Notes: a model not told the origin generated them from the sequence alone. Numbered from the stretch's first letter, positions 17,886-28,147 are shown. The stretch: 64,000 nt of DNA from CAYSZB01 sp964435475 (GCA_964435475.1 CAYSZB010000003.1:1-64000); one strand, 5' to 3'. Program-made: numbers and translations.

Positions 17886-19295
17886 TCACGGAGTGATCGG
17901 GAAGCGGGGAAAAGCATCCAATATCCCGGTAAACCTGGGTAGTAATAGATGGGGGAAAATCCCGGCAAAAATGGTCAAGCCAACAATCAGGAGAATGGGA
18001 ATGATGATCCCCAGGTTTTCTGTAACCTTCCAGTCTGTAATTGCATCTTCTGATTTGATCATGTGGACCATTACTTTAAATGTAAATATATAGATTCCCA
18101 TGGTGCCAAGGAAGATCCATAATGCATTGACTAGGTCTGGTTGGGCGGCGATGAACCAGATCATCCTTTTCACAGGAAAACCTGCCAGCATGGGTATGCC
18201 TGCGATACTTAACTGGGCTATGATCAAACCTCCACTTAAGAAAGGTTTTTCATGCATTAATGCAGGCAGGTTGCTGAATTCCAGGCTGCCATATTCATCC
18301 TTAATTTTGCCCAAACAAAATGCCCAAAGCCAGTATCCGATCATCCTGGGTAAAAGCAGCATAGAAAAGTAGTACATTCCCCCCAACTCGTTCAAACCAA
18401 AACAAAGAAGTGAAAAACCGGTCTCGATTATCACGGAATACCCAAATGCCTTACCCAGGTTCTTTTGAAATAACACCAGGGCTCCTCCCAGGGCAATCAT
18501 TGAGGTCCCGATGAATCTAAATGTGGGATACAGTCCTTCGAGTGATCTCAACCATGCGTAACGATCCAGGAAAGTCAACATGAATAATAAAAGACTTGAG
18601 GGAAGAAGAATCAGGAAATAACTTGACATCCAGGGATGGGCTGATTCGGTCAGTAAAGGTAACCATGAATGAAAAGGGATGATTGCTAATAACAAAAGAA
18701 AGCCAATTATCAGAGAAATGGTAGCCTGGTTGATCAAAGGACTATTAGCGGGGGCTGTTTCAGCACCGGAAAGAGCCCAACCAGCAAATAGAATAAATGG
18801 AAAAGCCAGGAATTGAAAAACGAGATATCTTAAAATCCCTTTAGTTGTTTTTTCAGTTTCAGGGGAAAGGAGTGGAATAGAAATCAATATGATGATCTCA
18901 ATGAACAATGCGGCATAAAGAAATGGTTCCACTGCCAAAGCAGCTACCAGGAGGGGGGTTATGACCAGTGACATTGCAGGAAAAAACTTGTTTGTTTTGA
19001 ACCAGCAAGATCCCAAGTTCCAAAAGGCATTAATGTAAAATATTATTGACACCAGGGTCAGGTTATCATAGGTAATGGTCAGGGTTCTGCCCAAGATGAC
19101 CATTATATCTTTCACTTCTAAGGAATTCGATCCAAACCCTAATATGAAATCTTTCGGAAAGTAGGTTGCTGCCACAGCTAGAACAAGTGAAAAAAAAGTT
19201 CCCAGGATACCACATAATAACCTTTTTGATTTGGTCAGGAACAATGCAACTGAAAACAGAATTGGCAGAAAGATCCAGATCAAGGGAGAGCTCAT
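17886..19295 (-). CDS. NuoN/HyfF-like membrane antiporter subunit, divergent
   Basis: A 469-residue protein of about 13-14 membrane helices of the proton-conducting transporter (Nuo L/M/N, Mrp) superfamily. The family segment IIPFHSWLPLLTESAHPWMSS is recognisable, as are a Glu in a mid-N-terminal helix (ALFIEIIILIS) and the KNLGKAFGYSVI stretch. The two lysines normally flanking the PFHxWLP segment and in the following helix are Leu/Ala and Pro here, so proton coupling may be lost or altered. Its ATG overlaps the stop of the preceding 198-residue gene by four bases. Partner subunits other than the two neighbours are not in the window. Confidence 0.75.
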   Translation of the reverse strand: MSSPLIWIFLPILFSVALFLTKSKRLLCGILGTFFSLVLAVAATYFPKDFILGFGSNSLEVKDIMVILGRTLTITYDNLTLVSIIFYINAFWNLGSCWFKTNKFFPAMSLVITPLLVAALAVEPFLYAALFIEIIILISIPLLSPETEKTTKGILRYLVFQFLAFPFILFAGWALSGAETAPANSPLINQATISLIIGFLLLLAIIPFHSWLPLLTESAHPWMSSYFLILLPSSLLLFMLTFLDRYAWLRSLEGLYPTFRFIGTSMIALGGALVLFQKNLGKAFGYSVIIETGFSLLCFGLNELGGMYYFSMLLLPRMIGYWLWAFCLGKIKDEYGSLEFSNLPALMHEKPFLSGGLIIAQLSIAGIPMLAGFPVKRMIWFIAAQPDLVNALWIFLGTMGIYIFTFKVMVHMIKSEDAITDWKVTENLGIIIPILLIVGLTIFAGIFPHLLLPRFTGILDAFPRFPITP

Positions 19296-19888
19296 GGGTT
19301 ATTATCCGCCTTTTCCTTGATTAACAGGTACGAACCTACCAGGACCAATCCCATATTGACAATTGCCAGCAAGCCAACGACCAAACTTGAAACCTCTAAA
19401 ATTGAATAAAAGCTTTCGAACCCCCAGAAGGCAGTGAGCAGTCCGGTGATGAGATAAAGGGGTTCCATGGTTAAAGCCAATTGCACCAAGCCAATAAGTA
19501 TCAGGAAGCTTGCTGCAAGCAATGTAGCGCTGGGTACTGACACTGAAAATGCCAATCCAACATTCGTTATAGTAAATCCAACAATGGTGGCGACCAGTGC
19601 AACTACCAGGATACGGAACATTATCGATGAAAAAATTGTCTTTCCCCCATGACCATCTTTAAATTTTATGGAAAAGCAGGAAATACCAAGCACTGAACAA
19701 CACATCCAACCAACAAGAAGTTTTATTACTACAACGCTGATAGGGACGGATGTTGAAATAATAATTGACATCGCCAGGTATTGTATAGCCAGGGCGATCA
19801 GGGTGAGCTTCCAGTTGTGAATGACCGTTGATATGACCGAAGAACTCAGGATCAAGGCCAGGGCGATCTGTAAAACAAAATCTGGCAT
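19292..19888 (-). CDS. Small polytopic membrane protein, HyfE/NuoK-like
   Basis: A 198-residue protein with about six membrane helices. Size, helix count and position between two NuoL/N-like genes match HyfE (hydrogenase-4 component E), a NuoK-related subunit. A lysine in the third helix (VVVIKLLVGW) and acidic residues in later helices (TMEPLYL, GFESFYSILEV) are compatible. The assignment rests on context and topology rather than on a strong motif. It lies 4 bases after the NuoL-like gene and overlaps the NuoN-like gene. Confidence 0.55.
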   Translation of the reverse strand: MPDFVLQIALALILSSSVISTVIHNWKLTLIALAIQYLAMSIIISTSVPISVVVIKLLVGWMCCSVLGISCFSIKFKDGHGGKTIFSSIMFRILVVALVATIVGFTITNVGLAFSVSVPSATLLAASFLILIGLVQLALTMEPLYLITGLLTAFWGFESFYSILEVSSLVVGLLAIVNMGLVLVGSYLLIKEKADNNP

Positions 19889-19892
19889 GAAA

Positions 19893-21497
19893 TCAATCTC
19901 CGATCCTTAAGAATGACAGGAGAAGTATGATGATAACAAATGCCCATAGAATTGCGCTATCGCCTTCGATAAATCTTGTTACTGTCAACACAAGATTACC
20001 GACTACCTGGTAAGTCCTTAAGAAAATGCTTTTTACCCAAGTCAATGAAAAGAAAGAATTCAAAAATTGAAAAAAGTTATGGATACGTTGATTGGCAATG
20101 ACCTTCCTTTGAATTCCCAGGTTGACAGGAGAATTTCTTAGCTTGTTTCCTACAAAGAGCAAGGTAATTGCTAATAAAAGACCGACCATGCCCGCCCACC
20201 AAAAATCAGCGGAAAGCACCCCAGGCCAACCAACGATCCCGAGGGCAATTTGGGTCTGGATAATAAAAATCAACCCTATTGGAAAACTGATCTTGGACCA
20301 TGATTCAAGGTTCGTTGTCAATCCCTTTCCTGTCAAGAGGAACTTCATATAACCGGCAATGAGTAGGGAGTGGCTTGTCAAGGCAGATATTGATAAAAAA
20401 GAGATGCCTTGTCCGAAGATACCCGGCCAGCCACTGCTGGCCATTGTGTAAGGTAAGGCAACCATTCCCAACAGTCCAGGAATCAACAAGAACCGCAAGC
20501 GTCTTATAGGTGGGTCAAAGAGCATCAATAGGCTGCCTGATAAGAGCAGGGCTAATCCCCAAGAGCGGCTAAATTCAGCCTGACCATTTATGGCACATAT
20601 TATCGCCATCGCCGCCAAAGAAATATACCAGTAATGACTTGCTTCGTATAAGTTTTCCTTTAATAACCAAATTAATGCAGTTATGAAGACTACCAGGCCA
20701 ATCATTATTTGGATCGGCATCACCCAGTATGGCCTTATTGTGAAAGTCTCGGGGGGCATCCTTGCGATCAGACCCAGGCTGGACGCAATGGGTGCCAGTC
20801 GAAGCAGGATACCAGAACCTCTTCTTTCGTGTAGATCTTTGAAAAATGATGTATTGATGGAAAACACTCCAAGCCTTATGGCTCCTGCAATTAGAAAATA
20901 AACGCCGGAACGGTTTGGAATGTCATCGATATCAAATTGACCGACATCCAACCAACCGACCATGGTAGCCCAGGAAAAAATGATCAGGCTCAGCACTCTC
21001 AGTGCGAAGAGAATGATGATCTGGCGGTTCCACCTGTCGTTCTGTTGAATTGAAATAAGGTAGATAAATTCAATGATATCCACCAGTGCCCATGCAAGGA
21101 CCATGGTAAGAGGGTTACCAGCCAGTAAAGCCATTAGACCGATGGCAGTAATTGCCATGCTGCCCGCCCAAGACATTGGATTGACGATGTCTTGGGCCCT
21201 TGCAGAATCTGTAAAAATGTAGGCAATCTCAATTGTCAATAACGCCATTGCGTACGGCCACGACACATAATCGATCATCAAGGATGGTGAAGCGTAAAAA
21301 AGGTTCGAAGGAGTCCAGTCGATCAATGGTACGTCAGTAGGCAGGAAGAAACGTAAATAGACAAGAATCAACCATGCGAAAAAGGTGCTTCCTGCAGCTA
21401 TCAACCAGGTTAGACCGATACGCGACTTTAATCTGTAAATAATGGTTATGGCGATTGAGCCAAATATGAGCAAAAGGATGGGAATGAAAATCAACAT
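19893..21497 (-). CDS. NuoL/HyfB-like membrane antiporter subunit, divergent
   Basis: A 534-residue protein with about 14-15 membrane helices. The region AGAIRLGVFSINTSFFKDL followed by ERRGSGILLRLAPIASS lines up with the NuoL/M segment KxPxxPFHxWLPxA...LLKxGxY, but with Arg in place of the channel lysines and no PFHxWLP. An acidic residue in the helix LAWALVDIIEFIYL may be the usual TM5 Glu. First gene of the three-gene membrane unit. It begins 19 bases after the dihydropyrimidinase stop, with no clear ribosome binding site. It may form a cation- or proton-translocating membrane arm, but no catalytic arm is encoded here. Confidence 0.65.
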   Translation of the reverse strand: MLIFIPILLLIFGSIAITIIYRLKSRIGLTWLIAAGSTFFAWLILVYLRFFLPTDVPLIDWTPSNLFYASPSLMIDYVSWPYAMALLTIEIAYIFTDSARAQDIVNPMSWAGSMAITAIGLMALLAGNPLTMVLAWALVDIIEFIYLISIQQNDRWNRQIIILFALRVLSLIIFSWATMVGWLDVGQFDIDDIPNRSGVYFLIAGAIRLGVFSINTSFFKDLHERRGSGILLRLAPIASSLGLIARMPPETFTIRPYWVMPIQIMIGLVVFITALIWLLKENLYEASHYWYISLAAMAIICAINGQAEFSRSWGLALLLSGSLLMLFDPPIRRLRFLLIPGLLGMVALPYTMASSGWPGIFGQGISFLSISALTSHSLLIAGYMKFLLTGKGLTTNLESWSKISFPIGLIFIIQTQIALGIVGWPGVLSADFWWAGMVGLLLAITLLFVGNKLRNSPVNLGIQRKVIANQRIHNFFQFLNSFFSLTWVKSIFLRTYQVVGNLVLTVTRFIEGDSAILWAFVIIILLLSFLRIGD

Positions 21498-21515
21498 GGA
21501 TTTTTACTGATGGTT

Positions 21516-22931
21516 TTACAGGATTTCACCCTTTTTACAGGTCTGATATTTTCCAGAGCCCGGCTCTCCTAACCATTTTTCATGGTCTACAAGTAATTTG
21601 CCTCTTAAAAAGACTTTTTCAGGATAGCCTTTTAATTGCCAACCTTCATAAAGATTGTAATCTGTGCGGTGGTGGGCAATTTTGACACCGTAGTTAACTT
21701 GCTTGCCTGGATCCCACATGACAATATCTGCATCACTGCCTACAGCAATGGTTCCTTTCTGGGGATAAAGTCCAAATATTCGGGCGGGGTTTGTGCACAT
21801 CAGGTTCACAAATTGGTTTGGGGTCAAATGACCTTTTCCGACACCATATGTCCAAAGAACGGGCATGCGGTCAGCAATCCCTGGCAGTCCATTGGGAATT
21901 TTGGTGAAATTGTTTTTTCCAAGTTCCTTACCAGGAATTCTTACAAATTCATTCTCATATTTGATTGGTTTCGTTCCATCATAAAAAAACGGACAGTGGT
22001 CAGTAGAAATGACCTGGATTTCACTAGAGGATAATGCACGCATCAATCTCTCGTTATCCTCTTTCTTCCTGACGGGTGGAGAACAGATCCATTTTGCACC
22101 GTCAGGTTTTTTAAGGTCATCTTCAGTAAAGAAAAGGTATTGGGGGCAGGTTTCGCCCATCACCTTGATGCCTTCAATGCGCGCTCTGGACAATTCATCC
22201 ACTTCACCAGCCACATTCATGTGGACCAGGAATAGTGGAGCGTCATTCTTTGCACTCAATTCGATAATGCGCCTGAATGCCCGCACAGTACCGGAGGCAG
22301 GACGCGTAATGGCGTGCCAAATGGGTTCTGTATGACCCTGGGCAGTAACTTCTCTCACCATAGTCTCAATTTCATCGCCATCTTCGGCGTGGAGCATGGT
22401 CAGAAGCCCGTAGCTGCGTGAGACCTGCATGACCTTGTCAATTCCCTGGTCTGCAAGTCGCAGGCGGTTGTTGTAAGCGGTAAATACTTTTATGCTGGTG
22501 ATGCCCTCAGCAGGCAGTGTTTCGAGTTGCCTGAGAATCGTCTCATCGAAACGGGTAATGTTCATATGCAAGGCAAAATCAATACTGGCTTTAGGTGCTG
22601 CCTTATCAAGTAGTCTGGAAATGTTGTCATGCAAGGTGCCTTCATCATGAGATACAAAGTCGATCATGGTTGTTGTTCCACCAAAGGCAGCTGCTTTTCC
22701 ACCTGTGTAGTAATCATCCGATGATATGGTGTCAAACATGGGTAATTCCAGGTGTACATGGGCATCCACACCACCGGGCATGACCAATTTACCTTCTGCA
22801 TTAATCAAGTCAGCATCGGGGTCAATGATATTTGTCGCGACCTGTATTACCTTTTCATTTTCAATTAAGACATCTGCTTGGCGGGTTTCTTCTCCGGTGA
22901 TGACTGTGCCGTTTTTTATCAGCGTTTTCAT
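21516..22931 (-). CDS. hydA: Dihydropyrimidinase / hydantoinase
   Basis: A 471-residue cyclic amidohydrolase that opens dihydropyrimidine or hydantoin rings to N-carbamoyl amino acids. Metal ligands His58 and His60 (DAHVH), carbamylated Lys148 (TSIKVF), His181 (MLHAED), a further His in LVHMN and catalytic Asp in STDHCPF are all in place. The length is typical. AGGAAAA is before the ATG. It is flanked by an unknown protein and a PLP enzyme upstream. Carbamate kinase and 8-oxoguanine deaminase lie in the same array, which suggests nitrogen-heterocycle catabolism. The natural substrate could be dihydrouracil, hydantoin or a purine breakdown product. Confidence 0.93.
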   Translation of the reverse strand: MKTLIKNGTVITGEETRQADVLIENEKVIQVATNIIDPDADLINAEGKLVMPGGVDAHVHLELPMFDTISSDDYYTGGKAAAFGGTTTMIDFVSHDEGTLHDNISRLLDKAAPKASIDFALHMNITRFDETILRQLETLPAEGITSIKVFTAYNNRLRLADQGIDKVMQVSRSYGLLTMLHAEDGDEIETMVREVTAQGHTEPIWHAITRPASGTVRAFRRIIELSAKNDAPLFLVHMNVAGEVDELSRARIEGIKVMGETCPQYLFFTEDDLKKPDGAKWICSPPVRKKEDNERLMRALSSSEIQVISTDHCPFFYDGTKPIKYENEFVRIPGKELGKNNFTKIPNGLPGIADRMPVLWTYGVGKGHLTPNQFVNLMCTNPARIFGLYPQKGTIAVGSDADIVMWDPGKQVNYGVKIAHHRTDYNLYEGWQLKGYPEKVFLRGKLLVDHEKWLGEPGSGKYQTCKKGEIL

Positions 22932-23011
22932 ATTTCATTTTCCTAATCGTGAACCCAATATTTCAATCAGTCTAATAGACTTGAAAACATGGCCATCCCT
23001 GGGTTTTTTGC

Positions 23012-23557
23012 TTAATGCTTGCCCAGGACACCCAGCAATGCCAATATTGCCGGGTCAATGGCAACCTCTGGCAACTCATCTACCTTATATTCATTTGCCT
23101 GCAATGCACGCTCGCGTAGTGACGACCAGAGAATTTCCCGCTCCTCATCGCGAACGATCAAATCCGTCATGGATGAAGCATTCAATAAGTGTTCACCGGT
23201 CGTGTAAAAGAAGGTGATGCGTTTCCATTTGCCTGATAGAATGGGGTTGGGTAATATTTCCAATGGGTCAATGATCAATTTAAAATATTCCTCATTTACC
23301 CTGGGATGATCTTTTTCATCAACCAGCAATTCTTTGCGGGTGGTCAACTCGTGCCCTTTAACACGGGCAAAGTATTTAATTTGCCAACGCTCATTTTTAT
23401 TGAAGGCAGCGGTCTGGTAAAAAGCCAGATAGTCCGCTGAGATGACTTTTGGCGCAGATTTTAGAGGTATGCGATACCAACCCAATAACCTGGCTATATC
23501 CAGGTCCCTTTTATCGGGTAATATGGCTACCAGGACCAAAGATGTCGAATTGATCAT
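23012..23557 (-). CDS. Conserved-looking protein of unknown function between PLP enzyme and dihydropyrimidinase
   Basis: A 181-residue soluble protein that I do not recognise. It starts SLVLVAILPDKRDLDIARLLGWYRIPL, has mixed alpha/beta composition, no Cys cluster, no signal peptide and no membrane helix. A segment YLAFYQTAAFNKNERWQIKYFARVKG could be a nuclease-like or nucleotide-binding core, but no catalytic motif is convincing. It lies 15 bases after the PLP-enzyme stop and 80 bases before hydA, so it is very likely cotranscribed with both. Confidence 0.75.
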   Translation of the reverse strand: MINSTSLVLVAILPDKRDLDIARLLGWYRIPLKSAPKVISADYLAFYQTAAFNKNERWQIKYFARVKGHELTTRKELLVDEKDHPRVNEEYFKLIIDPLEILPNPILSGKWKRITFFYTTGEHLLNASSMTDLIVRDEEREILWSSLRERALQANEYKVDELPEVAIDPAILALLGVLGKH

Positions 23558-23572
23558 TGTCCCTTATCTCGA

Positions 23573-25039
23573 TCAGAGCAGTCCAACCTGGGTGTTAAAT
23601 TCATTGATCATGGTATCGATCTGTGGCACCTGTTGTTGGATCTCGATCCAGTAATCCGGGTCATACCACTGGGCAAGGATTTCCTCGTAGGTTTTGCCTT
23701 GCTGTTCAACCCATGTGTAATATTTAAGATTGTGGATGCGTTTTTTGCCCTGATAAGTCAATTCCTCCAGGTAATCTACATCCTGTCCTTTTAACCATCG
23801 GCTATCATCTTTCGAAGCTTGCAGTGTTGTGTAGGTGCCCATCTCGGTATGCATTTCTTCCAACCTGCTTTGGTACAACTCCATAGAATCCGTGAGAACA
23901 GTCAGAACGATATCATGCGACCCCATTTCGTAATATTTGGCGAATTTAATCGCTGAAAGCATGTTGGACGCGCCTGAGAAACCCAAAAGATCGAGCTGCT
24001 GGACGGTTGCCTCGGGCACTCCCTGGTCTATGAGGTATTGTCTGCCGACAGGTTCATTGAAGAGACGCGCCAGGTTGACAACTGCATTATCATCAATGGC
24101 AGTGATCATGTCTGTATTTTTCGAGTTGTGGATCCAGGGTACGTGTTTATCTCCGATGCCTTCGATCCGATGGGCACCAAAACCGTTGTTAAGTAAAGTG
24201 GGGCACTGCAAAGCCTCGCTGGCGATTATTTTCGAGTTAGGGAAGCGTTGCTTCATATAATCCCCGCTGGCGATCGTGCCGGCGGATCCGGTGGCAGAGA
24301 CAAAGCCCCGATATTCATCTTTTGGACCGGATACTTCTTGAACCAATTCTTCCAGTGCATGGCCGGTGATGTCGTAATGCCACAGGTAATTCCCAAATTC
24401 TTCAAACTGGTTAAAGATCGCCAGGTCTGTGCCTGACCTGCGCAATTCCCAACATTTATCAAAGATCTCTTTCACGTTCGATTCACTGCCTGGTGTGGCG
24501 ATCACTTCATCTGCAATAGACCTAAGCCAATCAAAACGCTCACGGCTCATACCTTCGGGAAGGATGGCAATGGAATTGCAGGCGAGCAAGGCAGAATCAT
24601 ATGCCCCACCACGGCAATAATTGCCAGTGGATGGCCAGACGGCTTTTTGAGTTGTGGGGTCAAACTGCCCAGAGATCAAAGGTGGAACCAGGCAACCAAA
24701 AGCAGCGCCTACCTTATGGCAACCGGTGGGGAACCACTTGCCCACGAGAGCAATGATGCGAGCATCGACACCAGTCAGGCTGGATGGAAACTCCAGGTAA
24801 TTAACCCCTCCAAAAAGACCACCTTTGAGGCTGGCTTGATTGTGCCAGGTGATCCTGAATAAGTTCCGTGGGTGGATATCCCATAGACCGATATCTTCCA
24901 GTTCATCTTTGATCTTTTGGGGGATCAAGGATGGATCTTTCTGCTGGGCAAATGTAGGGATGATGATGTTTCTTTCCCTGACACGTTTAATGGTGCGTTC
25001 CAATCGGTTGGTGTCTATTGCAAGGTTAATGCGAGCCAT
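23573..25039 (-). CDS. PLP-dependent beta-family enzyme (cysteine synthase/TrpB fold type II), substrate unknown
   Basis: A 488-residue fold-type II PLP enzyme. The likely Schiff-base Lys109 lies in TGCHKVGAAF, and STGNYCRGGAYDSALLA and SATGSAGTIASGDYM would bind the cofactor phosphate. It is longer than cysteine synthase, with an extra C-terminal region of about 90 residues (from DYLEELTYQGKKR). In the E. coli xdh-hyu region a different PLP enzyme (diaminopropionate ammonia-lyase) accompanies hydantoinase and carbamate kinase. This protein may fill a similar lyase role, which is inference. GGAGAAAG precedes the ATG. Confidence 0.8.
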   Translation of the reverse strand: MARINLAIDTNRLERTIKRVRERNIIIPTFAQQKDPSLIPQKIKDELEDIGLWDIHPRNLFRITWHNQASLKGGLFGGVNYLEFPSSLTGVDARIIALVGKWFPTGCHKVGAAFGCLVPPLISGQFDPTTQKAVWPSTGNYCRGGAYDSALLACNSIAILPEGMSRERFDWLRSIADEVIATPGSESNVKEIFDKCWELRRSGTDLAIFNQFEEFGNYLWHYDITGHALEELVQEVSGPKDEYRGFVSATGSAGTIASGDYMKQRFPNSKIIASEALQCPTLLNNGFGAHRIEGIGDKHVPWIHNSKNTDMITAIDDNAVVNLARLFNEPVGRQYLIDQGVPEATVQQLDLLGFSGASNMLSAIKFAKYYEMGSHDIVLTVLTDSMELYQSRLEEMHTEMGTYTTLQASKDDSRWLKGQDVDYLEELTYQGKKRIHNLKYYTWVEQQGKTYEEILAQWYDPDYWIEIQQQVPQIDTMINEFNTQVGLL

Positions 25040-25057
25040 TTCTTTCTCCAGTGATAA

Positions 25058-26041
25058 TTAGTTATTTGTTACTTCTTTCTTGTTAAGATCAAGCCGGGTG
25101 GGGTCAAATCCTTCTGAGGGTCCTTCAGCCACTACATATATGGGGCGTCCTTTTACTTCATCATAGATCCGACCAATATATTCTCCAATAATTCCCAGGC
25201 TGACCAACTGAATACCGCCCAGGAAGAGGACAATGATCAATGTGGTTGCCTGACCGGCAAACTGGGCATTACCCAGCAGCCTTAAAATGATGACCAGTGG
25301 AATGGCAATAATGCTCAGCCCGGCTGCAATGAAACCAAGGTATGTGGCTATTTGCAGGGGAACATATGAAAAACTGGTGGTGGCATTAAGTGCCAGTTTG
25401 AGCATTTTCTTGAAAGGATACTTGGTAATACCTGCAAACCGGGCTGCACGTCTATATTCCACCCCGATCTGTTTAAAACCGACCCATGATGCCATACCTC
25501 TCAGGAAGCGGTGGCGTTCCCGCATGCGGCACATGATTTCGACCACTTTTCGATCCAGTAAGCGGAAATCACCGGTATCCAGTGGGATCTTCACATCGGT
25601 GATGCGATAAATGATCCTATAGAAGAGAGAAGCGGTTACTTTCTTGAACCAGGTTTCTCCTTCGCGTTCCTTACGGACAGCATAAACCACTTCGTATCCC
25701 TCGCGCCATTTTGCGATCAACTCAAGGATCACTTCAGGCGGATCCTGGAGATCGGCATCGATAATTATGACAGCTTTACCGCGGCTGTAGTCCAGCCCGG
25801 CAGTCACTGCAATCTGGTGTCCGAAGTTGCGGGCAAAGATCACCGGGCGGACATGGTCATCTGATTGTGCTATCTTGCGTATAACATCAGTCGATCCATC
25901 CTTGCTTCCATCATCCACCAGGATCAATTCCCAGCTCTCACCGCTGGTTTTCATTACGTCACGCATCCGTTGATATAGCTCGGGAATATTCTCTAATTCA
26001 TTATATATTGGGGCAATGATCGAAAAAGTGGGATCTGTCAT
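25058..26041 (-). CDS. GtrB/DPM1-type GT2 glycosyltransferase
   Basis: A 327-residue membrane-attached glycosyltransferase that probably loads a sugar on a polyprenyl phosphate. The GT-A start is [10 protein letters not shown], followed by [10 protein letters not shown] (near 41) and [11 protein letters not shown] (near 93). [11 protein letters not shown] is typical of GtrB. Two membrane helices lie at about residues 235-300. The ATG overlaps the threonine synthase stop by four bases, so the two are translationally coupled, although no functional link is evident. Confidence 0.88.
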   Translation of the reverse strand: MTDPTFSIIAPIYNELENIPELYQRMRDVMKTSGESWELILVDDGSKDGSTDVIRKIAQSDDHVRPVIFARNFGHQIAVTAGLDYSRGKAVIIIDADLQDPPEVILELIAKWREGYEVVYAVRKEREGETWFKKVTASLFYRIIYRITDVKIPLDTGDFRLLDRKVVEIMCRMRERHRFLRGMASWVGFKQIGVEYRRAARFAGITKYPFKKMLKLALNATTSFSYVPLQIATYLGFIAAGLSIIAIPLVIILRLLGNAQFAGQATTLIIVLFLGGIQLVSLGIIGEYIGRIYDEVKGRPIYVVAEGPSEGFDPTRLDLNKKEVTNN

Positions 26042-27279
26042 CTAATAACCTTTCTTAAGGAATTGATCGTGGGTTCAATGATAGGCGGGAAAGGCAGGCT
26101 TTCAAGACTGGCATTAATATCTTTTAAGCCACTACCTGTGTTGATCACGATCACCTGTTCATCAGGCGGTATTAGTTTTTCATGGCAGGCCTTTTTCAGT
26201 CCGGCAAATGCAGTTGCGCCAGCTGGTTCAGCAAAAATACCGACCCTTCCAAGGTCTTTTATTGCCTGCAGGATAGCGTGATCATCTACTGTGATGTAAG
26301 TACCTCCAGTTTGCCTGACAGCTCGCAGGGCACGGAAACCATCTCTTGGGAGATCCACCGCGATGCTATCGGCAATAGTCCTGGCGTTGACTGGAATTAT
26401 GTGATCACTGCCTGTAGAGAATGCGTTGGCAATTGCTGCAGATCCAATTGCCTGGACCCCAACCAACCTAGGTATCTTATCAATCCAGCCCAGAGAAAGC
26501 AGGTCACTAAAACCTTTGTGAATACCTGTGATAATATTGCCATCGCCAACCGGGATAAAAATGGCAAATGTTTCATTTTTATTTGACCTTGAGACCAGTA
26601 GCTGTTCCCAGATCTCAAACGCAGCTGTCTTTTTCCCTTCAACTGTGAATGGGTTAAAGCCTGTGTTGCGGTTATACCAGCCAAATTCACGCGATGCTTC
26701 GATGCTGAGATCAAAAGCCTGGTCGTAGTTTCCATCGACCAGGATCACCTGAGCACCATAGACCAGAAGCTGGGCGATTTTTGCTTTTGGAGCGGATCGC
26801 GGTGCAATGATGATGGCAGACAATCCCAGGCAGGTTGCCATGCAAGCAGTCGCTGCTCCGGCATTACCGGTGGAAGCTGCCACAACTGCTTTGCTGTGGA
26901 TCTGAAGGGCATGCGCCATTACAACCGCGCTTGCCCGATCTTTGAAAGATGCTGAAGGGTTGCGGCTTTCATCCTTGATAAATAATTTCTTGATGCCAAG
27001 TTCCCTTGCAAGAAGTTCAGACTCATAAATTGGGGTCATCCCGACCTGGTGGAGGGGGGTGCGCTCAAAACCAGGGTCCTGGACAGGTAAAAGGTCAGCA
27101 TAACGCCAAATGGATGTTTCATTTGACCGCAAAATGACCTCAGGATCCAGTTTATTCTGTAAACCTTCATAGTCAAGAATCACATCCAGGTTGCCAGCAT
27201 CCTGTGGGCAGGTGTATTTAACCTGACCGGGTTGATACTGTTTTCCACAAGATGAGCAAACAAATTGATCAATTACCAT
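26038..27279 (-). CDS. thrC: Threonine synthase
   Basis: A 413-residue PLP enzyme converting O-phosphohomoserine to threonine. The N-terminal zinc ribbon has Cys8, Cys11 and Cys24 ([16 protein letters not shown]). The cofactor Lys113 lies in SASFKDRAS, and the phosphate-binding ASTGNAGAA follows. The zinc-ribbon form is common in bacteria and archaea. There is no clear ribosome binding site before the ATG. The EEP-family gene is 64 bases upstream. Confidence 0.9.
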   Translation of the reverse strand: MVIDQFVCSSCGKQYQPGQVKYTCPQDAGNLDVILDYEGLQNKLDPEVILRSNETSIWRYADLLPVQDPGFERTPLHQVGMTPIYESELLARELGIKKLFIKDESRNPSASFKDRASAVVMAHALQIHSKAVVAASTGNAGAATACMATCLGLSAIIIAPRSAPKAKIAQLLVYGAQVILVDGNYDQAFDLSIEASREFGWYNRNTGFNPFTVEGKKTAAFEIWEQLLVSRSNKNETFAIFIPVGDGNIITGIHKGFSDLLSLGWIDKIPRLVGVQAIGSAAIANAFSTGSDHIIPVNARTIADSIAVDLPRDGFRALRAVRQTGGTYITVDDHAILQAIKDLGRVGIFAEPAGATAFAGLKKACHEKLIPPDEQVIVINTGSGLKDINASLESLPFPPIIEPTINSLRKVIR

Positions 27280-27343
27280 AATGTAGACGCACTTTTTGAA
27301 ATATCTTGATCATCGAAGGCTTTATTAATGATACTCTATCCTA

Positions 27344-28138
27344 TCAAACAATTGGATGCATGGACATATCTGCCATTAAGCCATAATGGTCCGAGGCATA
27401 GATTTCCGGGTTTTTAGCATCCGGTTCTGTAAACACCAGCTGGCAATCCAAAACCTTGACTTTTTCGGATACCAGCAGGTAATCGATCGTTCTCAGTTGG
27501 TCAATTTGGTCGGTCGAAGGGATTTCATATTTGTCATTGCCCAGGCAATTGATCTTCATGCCAAGTGGAGTGGGGAATGTAAAGGGAGTCTCTTTGCCAT
27601 GAGCTTTTTCAAAAGCTGAGCCAAATTTTTGTTTCAGAATGCAGACAGATTCTGACCCTGGCAGGCTGTTGAGATCACCGCAGATGATCTTGGGGGTCTT
27701 TTGGGGGTAAAGATCCAGGTGAGCGCTTATGATTTGCGCCTGTTCCATCCGTCCAGGCGCAGGATCATCCTGCCACAGTAAATGAGTGTTTGCCAATAAG
27801 AAAACGGTGTAGTTTTTCATCAAAGTAAAGACTTGCGCTTTTCGGTTTTGGTAAAGCAGGTCCAGCACATTCAGGTTAAGTACATCCAGGTGGGTCAGGA
27901 TTGCCAGGGCTTCGTTTTCGCCCATCATCCCGGCATTGGGTGTCGTGTAAACCTTGTATCCTTCCAGACGGTCGGCAACCCATTGTGCGCTGTTACCCGG
28001 TAGAACGACTTCCTGGAAAGCAATGACATCCGGGTTTAGCCTTCTAAGTTCGTCCACGATCAACTGACCGCGTTGATCCCACTTGGTGAGGTCAACCAGG
28101 ATATTAAGGGTAACCACCCTGATCAATTCAGGTTTCAT
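27344..28138 (-). CDS. Endonuclease/exonuclease/phosphatase-family hydrolase
   Basis: A 264-residue EEP-fold protein. The motifs are VVTLNILVD at the start, AFQEVV with the catalytic Glu (near 41), LANTHLLW, ICGDLNSLPGS (near 155) and a terminal SDHYGL with the catalytic Asp-His pair. No signal peptide is seen, so it is probably cytoplasmic. Substrates of this fold range from DNA and RNA 3' ends to phospholipids and inositol phosphates, and nothing here decides. AGAGG is before the ATG. It sits nine bases after the carbamate kinase gene. Confidence 0.88.
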   Translation of the reverse strand: MKPELIRVVTLNILVDLTKWDQRGQLIVDELRRLNPDVIAFQEVVLPGNSAQWVADRLEGYKVYTTPNAGMMGENEALAILTHLDVLNLNVLDLLYQNRKAQVFTLMKNYTVFLLANTHLLWQDDPAPGRMEQAQIISAHLDLYPQKTPKIICGDLNSLPGSESVCILKQKFGSAFEKAHGKETPFTFPTPLGMKINCLGNDKYEIPSTDQIDQLRTIDYLLVSEKVKVLDCQLVFTEPDAKNPEIYASDHYGLMADMSMHPIV

Positions 28139-28147
28139 AAACCTCTT

